Shown piece after piece: positions 44,587 through 55,205 of a DNA stretch of 64,000 bases (positions are counted from its first letter, which is position 1; the number at the start of each line of letters is the position of its first letter). Location: positions 50,420,032 to 50,484,031 of the forward strand of contig OZ035963.1 of the NCBI GenBank assembly GCA_964034945.1. The letters are read 5' to 3'. This DNA comes from Chrysopilus asiliformis (taxonomy: Eukaryota; Arthropoda; Insecta; Diptera; Rhagionidae). The notes under the pieces are model-generated. The model made no database searches. It saw only the letters and a list, made by a program, of their open reading frames with translations, and was not told where the DNA came from. Position numbers and translations under genes: made by a program.

Positions 44587-45078
44587 TCTATATATATATA
44601 AAAATGGATGTTTGTCTGTCTGTCTGCCTGTTTGAGATTACAAAACTCAAAAACTACTGGACCGATTTTTACGAGGTTTTTTGTAAAATGATCAGGAGCA
44701 GGTTTTTTGCTTTGTTAGATTATCAAAATTCGAAACAGAAAGTTCTGTAAGGATAACGCAAATAATCTTTTCCCATTTTCCCTGGAATAATTGGCATTAT
44801 GGGGTTGTTGCGGTCGCTGATCACGAATCCGGTATTAGATTTTCAAAATTGGAAACGGAAGATCCTGAAAGGATAACACAAATGTTCTTTTTTCCAATTT
44901 TTCTCGCAAAAACTGACTTTGGGAGGTTTTCAGGGTTGCTTATCACGAATCTGGTGTCGGAATTTCTCAATTCGAAATAGACGGTCCTGTAAGGATAATG
45001 TTTTTTCCCAAAAGTTTTTAAGTTATTCATGATTTTTTGGCACAAAAAACTTTAAGCTGGCAACGAAGGGTCTGCTAG
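44587..45078 (+). mobile_element. Complete non-autonomous Helitron
   Basis: 492 bp, beginning TCTATATATATATAAAA and ending TCTGCTAG, inserted between A (44586) and T (45079) without target duplication, all as expected for Helitrons. A TCTG microsatellite lies just inside the 5' end. The phrases gattacaaaactcaaaaact and ctgtaaggataacg are shared with the Helitrons at 9324 and 55109. No Rep/helicase gene, so it depends on another element. It sits inside a different AT-rich repeat with aatagtcaatttaat-type motifs on both flanks. Confidence 0.85.
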
Positions 45079-45084
45079 TTTATT

Positions 45085-46375
45085 ATAAAAATAGTCGATT
45101 TTGATTATTTTCGTAATTTCAGTTAACTGTTGGAAAAATTTTGCGAGAATTTCCTGTAAATGGCGCTTTAGGTAAAAATTAACAATTTTGACGAAATAAT
45201 CTTAGTAATATAAAAAAATCGTTCGTGCCTAATTTTTAAGTCTAATTTCTTCTAATATTTTCATAATAAAAACTTCAGATATAACCTAAAAGGGGAAATT
45301 TATGAAAATGTCAAGGGCTGCGACGTAAGATATTATTACTTTAGTCAATTAATTAGCTGGCTGATAGAAGGATAAAAATATACATCAATGGTGAAACCGG
45401 AAAACAAGGGAAAATGGAAAATGTAAAACAGAAACGAAAATTTAATAATATTTTTGGAAAATATGCCATTCACGTTGCCTGAACAAACGAAAAGAAGAAC
45501 TTGAGATAAAACAAATCATGGAACGTGTCGCACGGAGAACAAGAGGTGATGCATAAAATAAAACGTGAAATAGAGATTTGTCTTAATTATAAAATTTCAT
45601 TAAGATTTTTGTCACTTTGTGTTCTTAATTTTCCTATTTATTTCAGACTCTTCAATAACTTTTTTTGTAATTATTATTATTAACGTCGAAGAATTTGAGT
45701 CGATTGTTTAGTAATTTCTGCGAAAAAAAAAAATATTTCAATGCAAAAAACCGCTTCTTTTTCATACGCAGGGCAAGTTTTGCCATGCTGCTTGCAGGTT
45801 AATCAGAAACAGTAGGTTTTGGTAAAAAAAAATAAGAAACTCGTTGCCCTGCCATTTCTGAATTTAATGGTTTTTGAATTATCGTAAAACTATAAGGAAC
45901 CTCATTTTTTAAAAGGACCATCCCAGTTGAAAAATTAATGACCAACAAGGAGTACGCGCCACTACTAATACACTAGCGGCTAGTTATCTTTCTACTGAGA
46001 GCTTTCTTTTAAAAAATTCGACTAATGAGAGCTTTCTTTTAAAAAACTTCAGATCGTCATAGTAAATCCGCTTCAGATTTTGTTAAATATATCATGCACC
46101 TACCCTACAAAACTGCCCTGCGTATGAAATAGGTATAAAAACCCGCGTCAAAATCGGTTAAGGTTTACTGGTGGAAGAAAAATTTGTATTGAAGTCAAGC
46201 AATCCGATTGAATTGAAAAATATTTGCTCGAATTGCATTTTGATTTATGGGAAAATTATGTACAATCATACTTTAAACAGTTTTAGTCTAAACGATCTTT
46301 TTTTTTTTTAAAATGAACACTTTTTAAGAGAATTCCAAAAATGTTTTCCACGTGGAGGGGGGGGGGAAGGAGTGA
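45085..46375. other. No recognised gene
   Basis: AT-rich; a short direct repeat (gagagctttcttttaaaaaa) near 45998 and 46026. No domain in any frame. Confidence 0.35.
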
Positions 46376-46379
46376 TTCA

Positions 46380-47110
46380 ATTTTTTTAGGGATGGGAAAC
46401 GTTACTGTAACGTAACTAAATAACGATTTTCCGGTTTTTTCCTCAAAACTGCGTTATACCGTTATAGACATTTAATTCCGTTACAATAACGAAAAACGTA
46501 ACGAAAACCGAAAAAAAAAGATTTAATTTTTTCGTTATTTATTTATTTTTGCTTTATTTCATTTTTTAAATAATTTTTTTGTGAAAAGTTCATCAAGTCT
46601 AATCCACAGGCCTACCACCTGCATAAAATATAATTAAAAATATTGGGTTAGTATTTTTAAACATCTTTCGATTCTAAATCGGACTTTGTTTTGGCCAGAT
46701 TTAATTTATTTCTGGAGATACGAAAAATAAAATCTTTTAACACGTTCGCTGCCAACTACGAGTATACTCAAAGTTGGTGTCTAGGCAGGGACGGACTCTA
46801 ACTACGAATATACTCTATGATTTTTATGAGCTAATTTAATTTGTGTAGCGTAGCGTGTAATACTATGATTTTTGGTTTGGCAACGGAGAAATTCTATATA
46901 TGAATTATGAATTTAATTCAATAAATGCACACAAGATCCCACGTTTTGATTTTTTATATTTCATGAAAAGTTGATGTTGGCAAATAGCGTACACACAACA
47001 AAATCGATTTGGCAGTGAACGTGTTAAGCAACTTTTTTGGTATCTCCAGAAGTAGAGTGAATCTGGCAAAAGCAAATTCCGACTCAAAATTTCAACTTTT
47101 TACCTCAATT
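46380..47110 (+). repeat. Dispersed repeat, copy 2, carrying a TTAA MITE
   Basis: Matches the minus strand of 30890-31640 over most of its length. It is interrupted at TTAA by the MITE at 46741-47023; sequence on both sides of the MITE continues the alignment. Confidence 0.8.
46741..47023. mobile_element. piggyBac-like MITE 3 (TTAA), with empty site in window
   Basis: Ends CACGTTCGCTGCCAA and inverted CACGTTCACTGCCAAATCG, flanked by TTAA (46737-46740 and 47024-47027). Related to the elements at 22299 and 52665. The paralogous site at 30921-30924 has a single TTAA and continuous flanks. An internal ctacgartatactc motif is repeated. No coding. Confidence 0.9.
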
Positions 47111-47114
47111 GGTT

Positions 47115-48297
47115 ATTAAGATTTCAAATCTTTATGTATTGAGAATTTCAACATAATATCCAAGGTTTAATTTTGTAAGAAAAATGGTTAAGACTATGTT
47201 TTAATGATGCGATGCCTATCATAGTCTTCTTTGCAATATATAATTAGAATATTGAAACAAAAAAAAAAAAACAACAACATGAAAAAAAAACAAGTGCAAA
47301 TGGTTGAAGGATAGAATAAAAATTTTCCCGGTAACTTTCTTTGTTTGTTGGGTAGAAAACTTAGTTAGGCCCGTTTCTTGCGGGTAACTTCATTTTTCCT
47401 ATCGTATCGCCCTTGGGTGTTATTCGTAAAGAAGGACGTTTTATTGACGGCGTGAACCATTGCGGAGAGCAGAGGGTCTAAGGGTGTATAGGGAAAACTC
47501 AAGCAAGAAGAAAAATCTGAGAATTAAGTTTCGTCTTAACTTTTGTTGAACGGAGGGTAGTTACAGACGCTGTTCGCCTTAGGGGCCGAGAATGGCAGAA
47601 GTTTGCTGCGAAGTTTCTCAAGAGGAACCAATTTAATTTTGAGGGGATTTTGTTATGTGCTGGAAAATCTGTTTATTCAGGTAACAATAATTAAGGCTCA
47701 TCATAAATATGACCGGAACAGGTATTTTCTACATGACATTGTGCGGTAATGGAGCCGAGGTCGACCATCATTAATGAGAACTCTTTGGCCGAGTGTGTAT
47801 GTTGAAGAATATAACTTAAGATGATAATCGGATAGGTGGATGGATTTCATATTTACTACCATATCGTATTAATTAGGTTAAATATATTTTGTTGGAGATC
47901 CTTGAAATGGTTAGTGTTTTATGCTTTTAATTACTGATTGTGTGCACACATATGTGATGATTACCATGAAACATGAAGAGTCTTAACCAATTTTAAGGAT
48001 ATTTGGTTTTCTTGGTTTTGTCGATTTGGTTTTTTGCAACAATGAGTTTGAGTTGAGGGCAGATTTTGGAGTCAGCCACACAAATTGGTTTACTTGACCC
48101 TCTTCCCGGGCGAATTCATAAATTTCGAATGTCCAAAAGGTAACTCGGCGAAGAGGAGGATGCGATCCTCTTTTGCAATCAACTGATGTGGCAACATAAC
48201 ACCAGAAGAGGGTTGTCGAGTAATGAATTTTAAGGTAAAACCATTGAATCGAAAGAAATCTCGACAGGGGGTAGAAATTCTTGCCGGAAAAGGTGGT

Positions 48298-48335
<38 letters not shown>

Positions 48336-49040
48336 TTGAACAAACGGACATCCAGGCTCGAATTAAAACGACCAAGAAATTTTGTTTTTGGTCTAGAAGG
48401 ATGGGCAGGACATGGCCGAGAGCGGTAGAGAAAGCTGTGAATAGAATGAAATAAATGAATGAGCTTGTAATCTGTGGTTAATTAGTTAAAGTGAAAAGGG
48501 TTGTTGTCGGTTTTATGATGAAGTTGAAGTGCTACGGTGGACATGAAAATTCGCAAAATGCTTAACGGAAATGGGGCCGAAGATCGTTCTTTGCCATCAA
48601 TGCGACTGTTTTCATGTTCATCTATTAAAATATTTATTAATAAAATATGAAAATGAGCTTTAATGGCGTGAAACATTAAGTAAAATTAGTAACAATTAGT
48701 CAAGTGTTAGATGAACATTCGCTTCGGTTGATGTTTTTTTGAGTGTCTACAATGGGGTTGGAAATTAAGATTTATCGAGTTTTTTGTTTTGTGAGGTGAA
48801 TTTTCATGGGAATTCTTGTTGATGGATTTTGAAGTTTTCACGTAAATTTTTTTTTAATGTCAGTTAGACTATAGTTTTATATTGTTGGAAAATCTCGACG
48901 GAAAAACGAACTTTTTAAAAATTACGCTTAAACGACCATCATTTTATGTGTATGCCATTCATCTGGCAGTCCCCAAATGGACAGGACAGTCCCGTATTAA
49001 CATTAGCTTTTATTTCTTGCTTTTATTTCTTTTTTGTTGG
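47115..49040. other. No recognised gene; short GGGACA tract
   Basis: Less repetitive than most of the window. A GGGACA hexamer repeats about six times at 48305-48336. The 130-codon minus frame at 47983-48375 is open partly because of that tract and shows no domain. Confidence 0.4.
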
Positions 49041-49041
49041 T

Positions 49042-49072
49042 ATTCAGACTAACGATTGCGATAAAGAATTCG
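49042..49072 (+). repeat. Fragment of hexamer MITE
   Basis: attcagactaacgattgcg followed by ataaagaattc, the same combination as the left end of copy C at 50040. Only one end is present. Confidence 0.6.
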
Positions 49073-49135
49073 AGCTAGTAAGTTTTTTAGTCGCGGTCTG
49101 TCGAATTTCTTTGATCGGGAACTTCTGGTAAAATA

Positions 49136-49704
49136 GGGGGCATATTGGCGAACACGATTCGAATCGACACACGATCCGATTTGTGCACACGAATTTATTT
49201 TGAATTGGTATCGCCAAACTCGATCGCATCGTGTTATTAGTATTGCCGCAGTTTGTCTCGATTTTCACACTCGCAGCTAACTTCACACTGACTTTATATG
49301 TCAAATAGTACGAGCACGTATTTCTGTTCCCATATATTACGAGCACGTATTTCTGTTCCCATATACATATTTTTCTATGCTCTTTCATGTAGTCCACCAT
49401 TATTTCAAATTGTTTGTGATTTGTAAGCTTCGCCCTAAAAGTTAAACAAAGTATATTTCTTGGACACAAAATAATGCCCTCTCAACCGAAAATATAATTT
49501 GGAGAAAATTGGCCAAAATACCAACAAAAAAACTTACATTTTATCAAAACAATATTCTTCGAACCCATCACTCGTCAAATAAAATGCCATCAAATGAAAT
49601 ACACGATCAGAACGAGTGAATCACACATGAATTCGTGTTCCATGATACCATTTATTCGAATTCGTGTGCCACACGTTTCGATTCGTGTTCGCCGATAGGG
49701 TCCC
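49136..49704. mobile_element. MITE with GGCGAACACGAWTCGAA inverted ends
   Basis: GGCGAACACGATTCGAA at 49147 and its inverted counterpart GGCGAACACGAATCGAA ending at 49693; the repeats probably extend out to a GGG tip (49136 and 49704). TA lies on both sides. Inside are further ACACGA/TCGTGT motifs, and a direct duplication of tacgagcacgtatttctgtt near 49310-49360. No transposase. Confidence 0.7.
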
Positions 49705-50039
49705 TATTCAGTAATCGAAACGTAAGTGAGTAGAAAAGAACGGATTATGTCTTTAAAACGTCTGTAATGGGACGATTTTATTCTTTGCCCCTCTAAATCT
49801 ACCCTCTTGTAATAAATGGAATGTGGATTCCATAAAGCATATATAACCATAAAGCATATCTTAAAAGAAATTTCGCCATTTTAAATTTGCTGTCTGTCAA
49901 AATCAGCGATGTCTACGAAAATTTTATACCAACCCAGCTTTACCAATAAAACCGGTAAACCGGATTGGTCCGTATTAGAGTTTTACCAGATAGTTTTGCT
50001 TGTACACCATAAATAAAAGTCAATGTAGTTCCTGCGTAA

Positions 50040-50233
50040 AGCCCAATCCAGACTAACGATTATGATAAAGAATTCAATTACGATTGCGATTGCGATTGAA
50101 CTTCTTCGACCAATGAGATCAAAGCTTTTATCTCCCTATATTTGAAGATCTTCCATCTGCCTATGCTTGAAATCAAAGCTTACGAGAAGCTTCAATCGTA
50201 ATCGTAATCGCAATCGTTAGTCTGAATTGGGCT
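50040..50233. mobile_element. Hexamer-TIR MITE, copy C
   Basis: Ends AGCCCAATCCAGACTAACG and inverted AGCCCAATTCAGACTAACG, flanked by TAA (50037-50039 and 50234-50236). Only two to three hexamer units per arm (gattgcgattgcgatt), so it shows the unexpanded form. Core gaccaatgagatcaaagc shared with copies A and B. Confidence 0.85.
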
Positions 50234-50280
50234 TAAGACATATTATCCCACCGTTGGCCTGGATTGTTCAATCTAGTTTT

Positions 50281-50818
50281 TATACCCGTATGGTGAAACC
50301 AAAGGGTATACTAACTTTGCCTTACCGTTTGTAACGCCAAAATCCCGACATCGCACACAAAAATGAATTACACCAGTGTGTTTAGAATGATAAAAATAAT
50401 TAATTTCTGCATGTCCGTCCGTCCGTCTGTCTGTGGCGCAGATTGCGGGCGCACGGATTGAGCTAGAGACTTGAAATTTTGCGCAGATTCGTTTTTCGTA
50501 AAATGTGAGGCTAAGTTCGTTAATGGGCAAAAATGGACCATTAGGGGGGGTACCCCCAATACGAACGAAATATTTTTTTGTGAATAACTCAAAAACGGTG
50601 CATCTTATCAAAAAAGTCCAAGAACAAAAGTTATTTAGGATATGATTCTACATAAAACTCCCATACATCAAAATCCGATTGGAATAAATTTTAAAAAATC
50701 TTATTGGGAAGTTTGACTTCAAAGTGGAATTTTGGTACAACTGTTCGAATTTTGATACGAATATCACCATACGGGTCTCCAATGATTGCCAGATTGGCAA
50801 TTATAGCTTTTGTTATGC
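50281..50818. repeat. Dispersed repeat with TCTG/TCCG core, copy 2
   Basis: Homologous to 5582-6010. ACCCGTATGGTGA at 50284-50296 is mirrored by TCACCATACGGGT at 50764-50776, suggesting the true ends of a 493-bp non-autonomous element. The microsatellite is shorter here (tgtccgtccgtccgtctg). Confidence 0.7.
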
Positions 50819-51189
50819 TTAATTTGTAATACGCTAAACAAAAACGATAAATAAATACGCGATGTATAATTTGCTTCGGCTAAAAGCTGATGCAGATTAC
50901 ATTTTTCGTAATTTTTTCAATGGATTTCCTACCTAGAATGCACATATTTCGAAAGTTGTCACCTGCGGCGCATTTATCTTTATTGGAGCTCTGACCATTT
51001 CAGTTGCATTTACTTATGGAATGTGTGTCTTGATCTAAATCATTATGCTGCATACTTTCTAAAAAAAAAACGTTGAATTCGGCGTATGTTCATTGATTGT
51101 TTTCTCCCGAATTTGATTTCTTGATTTTTGTACGTCTCTTGCAATTAACTTATAAGTCAATTTTTTCAATATTTTTGACACCTAAACAA

Positions 51190-51565
51190 AGTTTTATCGA
51201 ATTTTCGGTATACATAGCCTGCCAAAACGATAACTTTCGAACGGCTTGAGCTAGAGGCTTGAAATTTTGTATAGTTACGTTTCTCGTAAATGGCTCGGGC
51301 AAAACTGAACCTTTCCTTTCTCTCTCTCCCATACAAATGAAACAGTTTTTGGCAATTTTCTCAAAAAAGATGAGTCATATTGAAAAATCTATGAAGACGA
51401 AATGTGTTTAGAATCTGATTTTACATATCCGTTCCATACATCAAAATCCAATCGGACCACTGCTTTTCTCCTCTACGATACAAATGGTTTTTTTAAAAAA
51501 CAATTTTGTCTCTCTATATGATGTATTTGACGATTGGCCCCTGGCAATTGTAGCTTTTCTTATGT
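51190..51565. repeat. Diverged relative of the same dispersed repeat
   Basis: gagctagaggcttgaaattttg and the end ggcaattgtagcttttcttatg correspond to parts of 50281-50818, but most of the sequence has diverged. No microsatellite and no clear ends. Confidence 0.5.
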
Positions 51566-51569
51566 TTTT

Positions 51570-52275
51570 TAAAAATTCTTAAACATACTAATATTTTTAA
51601 GGGAAAAAGTATTTCTTAGAAAAATGACAACCATGTTATTAAAATCTTAATGTATAAAAAGGGTAAGATTAAGGCTGTTTTTCTGCATGAGTATCTGAGA
51701 ATTTCGGTTTTTTCCTTTTCAGTTTGCAATACTTTAATTAAAGATAGCTTTTGATGTCTCCTTGGTGTTGTTCACGTAGTTGATGTTGTTCGTAGCAAGA
51801 AAAATCACACAAAAAATACTAATTCTTTTTTCGACTTTTTTTCTTAATATTTTTCAGTGCTGTGAATAGAATCGCGTGCTTAGTAAATCGAAGCTACTGC
51901 AACAAAATGCTAGACAAAATTTACGTAGAAAAATCGTTAAAAACTTAAAGAAAACTTTTTAAACTCTGCACAAAATAATAAAAATAATAATAATAGAATC
52001 AAATTATTTAAGACTCACATGTAAAACTGTAGCCAATCAGAACTTTGCTCATTAACTCATTTAAGCAATATGGCTGGAAATCATCGTATAATAAAGATAA
52101 AAAAATCAACCAAATGGGTTAAAATTCGATTGGTACTGATGTATCATTGAAATTTGATAAAATTAAAAAAAGCGAATTGTACTCTTATAATTCGCTATAA
52201 GACCGACAGCGTAAATAGAGGGTGAAATAACAAAAAAAAAAGTCTTGATATTGATTTCTGTTTTATTCTCATAAA
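51570..52275. other. No recognised feature
   Basis: AT-rich, with homopolymers and aataataataata. No domain. Confidence 0.35.
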
Positions 52276-52277
52276 AC

Positions 52278-52418
52278 ATGAAATTAAGTGTCAGTGCATA
52301 TCGGGCACATGCATCGGCACATAAAAAAATTCTCTCAAGCAGCTATCAATCGCAGCTCAATTACGGCAGTACAGCTGCGTCAAGCTCAACTCCAACTGGA
52401 TTATTTACGGTGAGTATT
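52278..52418 (+). other. Possible short first exon (speculative)
   Basis: An ATG at 52278 opens MKLSVSAYRAHASAHKK and a Ser/Ala/Thr-rich tail, with balanced codons for this region. At about 52409 it meets ACG|GTGAGTATT, a strong match to an insect 5' splice site. Without splicing the frame stops within five codons. No known domain and no acceptor exon identified in the window, where repeats follow. It may be chance. Confidence 0.2.
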
Positions 52419-52664
52419 TTCTGACTTTTTTTAATTAACTTTTGTAAATACTGAGAAAATTATGGATGCATTTTTAAACTATTTTAAACAAGCTAACACG
52501 AAAACACCAGACACAAATGTGACACGATATTCAAAGTTTTCCCGCCACATAGCAATCCACTGAACCTAAATAGCAAAGACGGGCTTCGCGCACCATTTCC
52601 AGGCATTTATAAGTGATAGAAAAATTATAAAAATACAAAATGTGGTATGAAAAAACCCTTTTAA

Positions 52665-53690
52665 CACGTTGAGCGCCACGTTGAATTACACAATATACCG
52701 CGTGCTTACGAGTGGGTATTCCTTGGGTGACATTCTGGGACCAACATTTTTTTATTATTTATTTTTATTGATTTACTAGCTTGCATACCCGTCATTGCCG
52801 GGTTAAGTTTTTTCAACATTTTTTTTTGATGGTCTATGTTGGAGCTAAACTTCAGGCCAACCGGTTCAGTAGTTTCCCCGCGAAAGGGTAACATAAGGGA
52901 AGAGCTTAGTTTCGAGATCACTTTACCCCCTCCCCTTACTCCCCCACATCTCGGGCTACTTTTTAATGGGTCTATGTTGGGGCTGGACCCCCGACGAACA
53001 TCTATGCCAAATTTCAGGCCAATCGGTTCAGTAGTTTCCCCGCGAAAGGGTAACATAAGGGAAGAGCTTAGTTTCGAGATAACTTTACCCCCTCCCCTTA
53101 CTCCCCCACATCTCGGGCTCCTTTTTAATGGGTCTATGTTGGGGCTGGACCCCCGACGAACATCTATGCCAAATTTCAGGCCAATCGGTTCAGTAGTTTC
53201 CCCGCGAAAGTTTAACATAGCGCAAAAACTAAGTCTCGAAATCATTTTACCCCCTCCCCTTACTCCCCCACCCCTCGCGCTACTTTTCCGTATGCCTATG
53301 TTGGAACCAGAACTACCACACACACTCATGCCAAATTTCAAGTCAATCGGTTCAGCCGTTTTTGCGTAAAAGAGGAACAGAAAGTCAGGCAGACAGACAG
53401 ACAGATACCAACTCATTTTTATATATTAGTATATATTAGTATGATTGCAAGTACTACCAATTCCAAGCAAAATAGGTTTACATCCTGGGACCAAACTTAA
53501 TATTTCTCAAAGCTAAATATATGTAAAAGGTTCCCACTGGTGGTCCCGATGTCTCGAAATGAAACAAGTAGTGTGACCACGGGTGGTCACGTTGTCCCAC
53601 CATCGACATCCAATAATGACCACCGGTGGTCACTTGGTCCTCTGTTGGAAAATTAAAATGCTCACTGGTGGGCACGTGGCGCTCAACGGG
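52665..53690. mobile_element. piggyBac-like MITE 4 (TTAA), host to a Helitron
   Basis: Ends CACGTTGAGCGCCACGT and inverted CCCGTTGAGCGCCACGT, flanked by TTAA (52661-52664 and 53691-53694). Without the Helitron at 52776-53444 it is about 357 bp. The remaining inside has several ccactggtggtc-type near-palindromes. Related to the elements at 22299 and 46741. Confidence 0.85.
52776..53444 (-). mobile_element. Non-autonomous Helitron with 162-bp internal tandem repeats
   Basis: On the minus strand it starts TCATACTAATATATACTAAT and ends CCCGGCAATGACGGG then tatgcaagCTAG. The CCCG-CGGG stem forms the usual 3' hairpin just before CTAG. It lies between A and T. A gtctgtctgtctg tract lies inside the 5' end. 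The body is a tandem repeat: cggttcag recurs at 52862, 53024, 53186 and 53348, exactly 162 bp apart. Because 162 is divisible by three, long frames stay open on both strands (236 and 177 codons), but they are repeat translations. Confidence 0.85.
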
Positions 53691-53699
53691 TTAACTAAC

Positions 53700-54965
53700 C
53701 ATGGCCAGACTGAATTTTTTACCCATTTATGGTCAGAAAAATTTGCAACTTAGAATATTTTCTGGTCACTAGTTTTTTGCGATTTGCTCGGAAACGATTT
53801 GTTTTATCAAAAAGTTTATAAAGATAAAAAGTACTTAAAATGTGATTCTGCATAACTGTTTCATACACAAGAATTCAATCAGGCCTCTCCCTTACCACGT
53901 TTTTTCAAAAAATGGGCATATTTTTTGCGATTTTCTCGACGTTTTTTCCCCCCTGTTTTGCATCAACTTATATGATAAAATATCTATGATATTGGATATA
54001 TCCATGACATTCTCATTCACTGGTAAAAATTATACGTAAGCACATAACGTTTCTATACCTTTTACCATATTTCGCCTGAATCACAAAATGTGAAAAACTT
54101 TAATTAAATAAAAATTTACAAAATACAAAACCACAAACACAGCAACAAACTTAGTTTCAGGAATTCATTCCTTTTATTTTTGAGACATTTAATAAAAAAA
54201 GAAAAATATAAAAAACTGATCCTCGTGTCATTTGCACAGTCTTATTTTTTGTTTTTAAATTCTTGGCTATGCCGTGCATTTGAAAGATAAAACTTTCTCA
54301 GAAATTAAAATTTCACGGAGCTGAAAGTGAAAAAGTTTTATGTCAGCAAAATAAAACTAAGGGGAAAGCATGACAACAAAACAAAAAGTAATTTTTACGG
54401 AACACGATGGACGAAGGACATTCACTACTCATGTATCAAGGTGAAAGTTTATCGCTGTAGGAAGTCATCCTCCGCTATAAGACAGTGTAGGCAACACAAA
54501 TGGAAAAGTTAATTTTTTCTTTTGACATCGAGACAGTTTTCCAACTCCTTTGGCTTTCCCTTCTTTCTGCTATTTCGTGGCAATTTTTCCTGAGAAGCAA
54601 TAGAATATCAGAAGCAATAGAATGTGAAAGTACAAAAACAACACCTTACAAATATTATGTTTTAATACCCTAAAGGCTTGGTGAACATCGTTTCTCGTGT
54701 CGGATTATAGTCGAAGGATAGATGAGTGTAAGGACATACTTTTTTTTAGGTTTTCCAATGAAAACGGAAATGCCGTATTTATGAAAAAGAGTCAGGTAAC
54801 GTTGGCAGAAGAGTTAAAGGAGATTTTATTTAAGAAAATTTCGAAAAATACGCATTTTCCTAATTTTCCTTTGCAAAATATAAATAAAGTAGTAAAGTGT
54901 GTTTCTAAAAAAAAAGATTTATAGAGAGCTTAAATTCTAGATTAAACGAAACACTAAAGCAAAAA
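53700..54965. other. No recognised gene
   Basis: AT-rich. Frames of 61-75 codons (54327-54512, 54697-54924) are Lys/Ser-rich and match nothing. Confidence 0.35.
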
Positions 54966-54970
54966 ACAAT

Positions 54971-55106
54971 GGCGCGCAGTCATAGCCATTTTTAAACACA
55001 CATTTAATTAAACATGAGTTTAACCTAACAAAAAACTAGAGCAAACGGTCAGTATAAACTCATGTTTAACAAAACCTATGTTTAAAAACGACTATGAATA
55101 CGCGCC
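54971..55106. mobile_element. 136-bp palindromic MITE, GGCGCG ends
   Basis: GGCGCGCAGTCATAGCCATT and the inverted GGCGCGTATTCATAGTCGTT form the ends; TTTTTAAACA and TTAAACATGAGTTTA continue the match almost to the centre. AAT lies on both sides (54968-54970 and 55107-55109). It abuts the Helitron that starts at 55109. Confidence 0.8.
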
Positions 55107-55108
55107 AA

Positions 55109-55202
<94 letters not shown>

Positions 55203-55205
<3 letters not shown>

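Noticed and set aside
52706..53416. 236-codon minus and 177-codon plus frames with repeated blocks
   Set aside because: The 162-bp Helitron repeat is divisible by three, so frames stay open on both strands; no domain.
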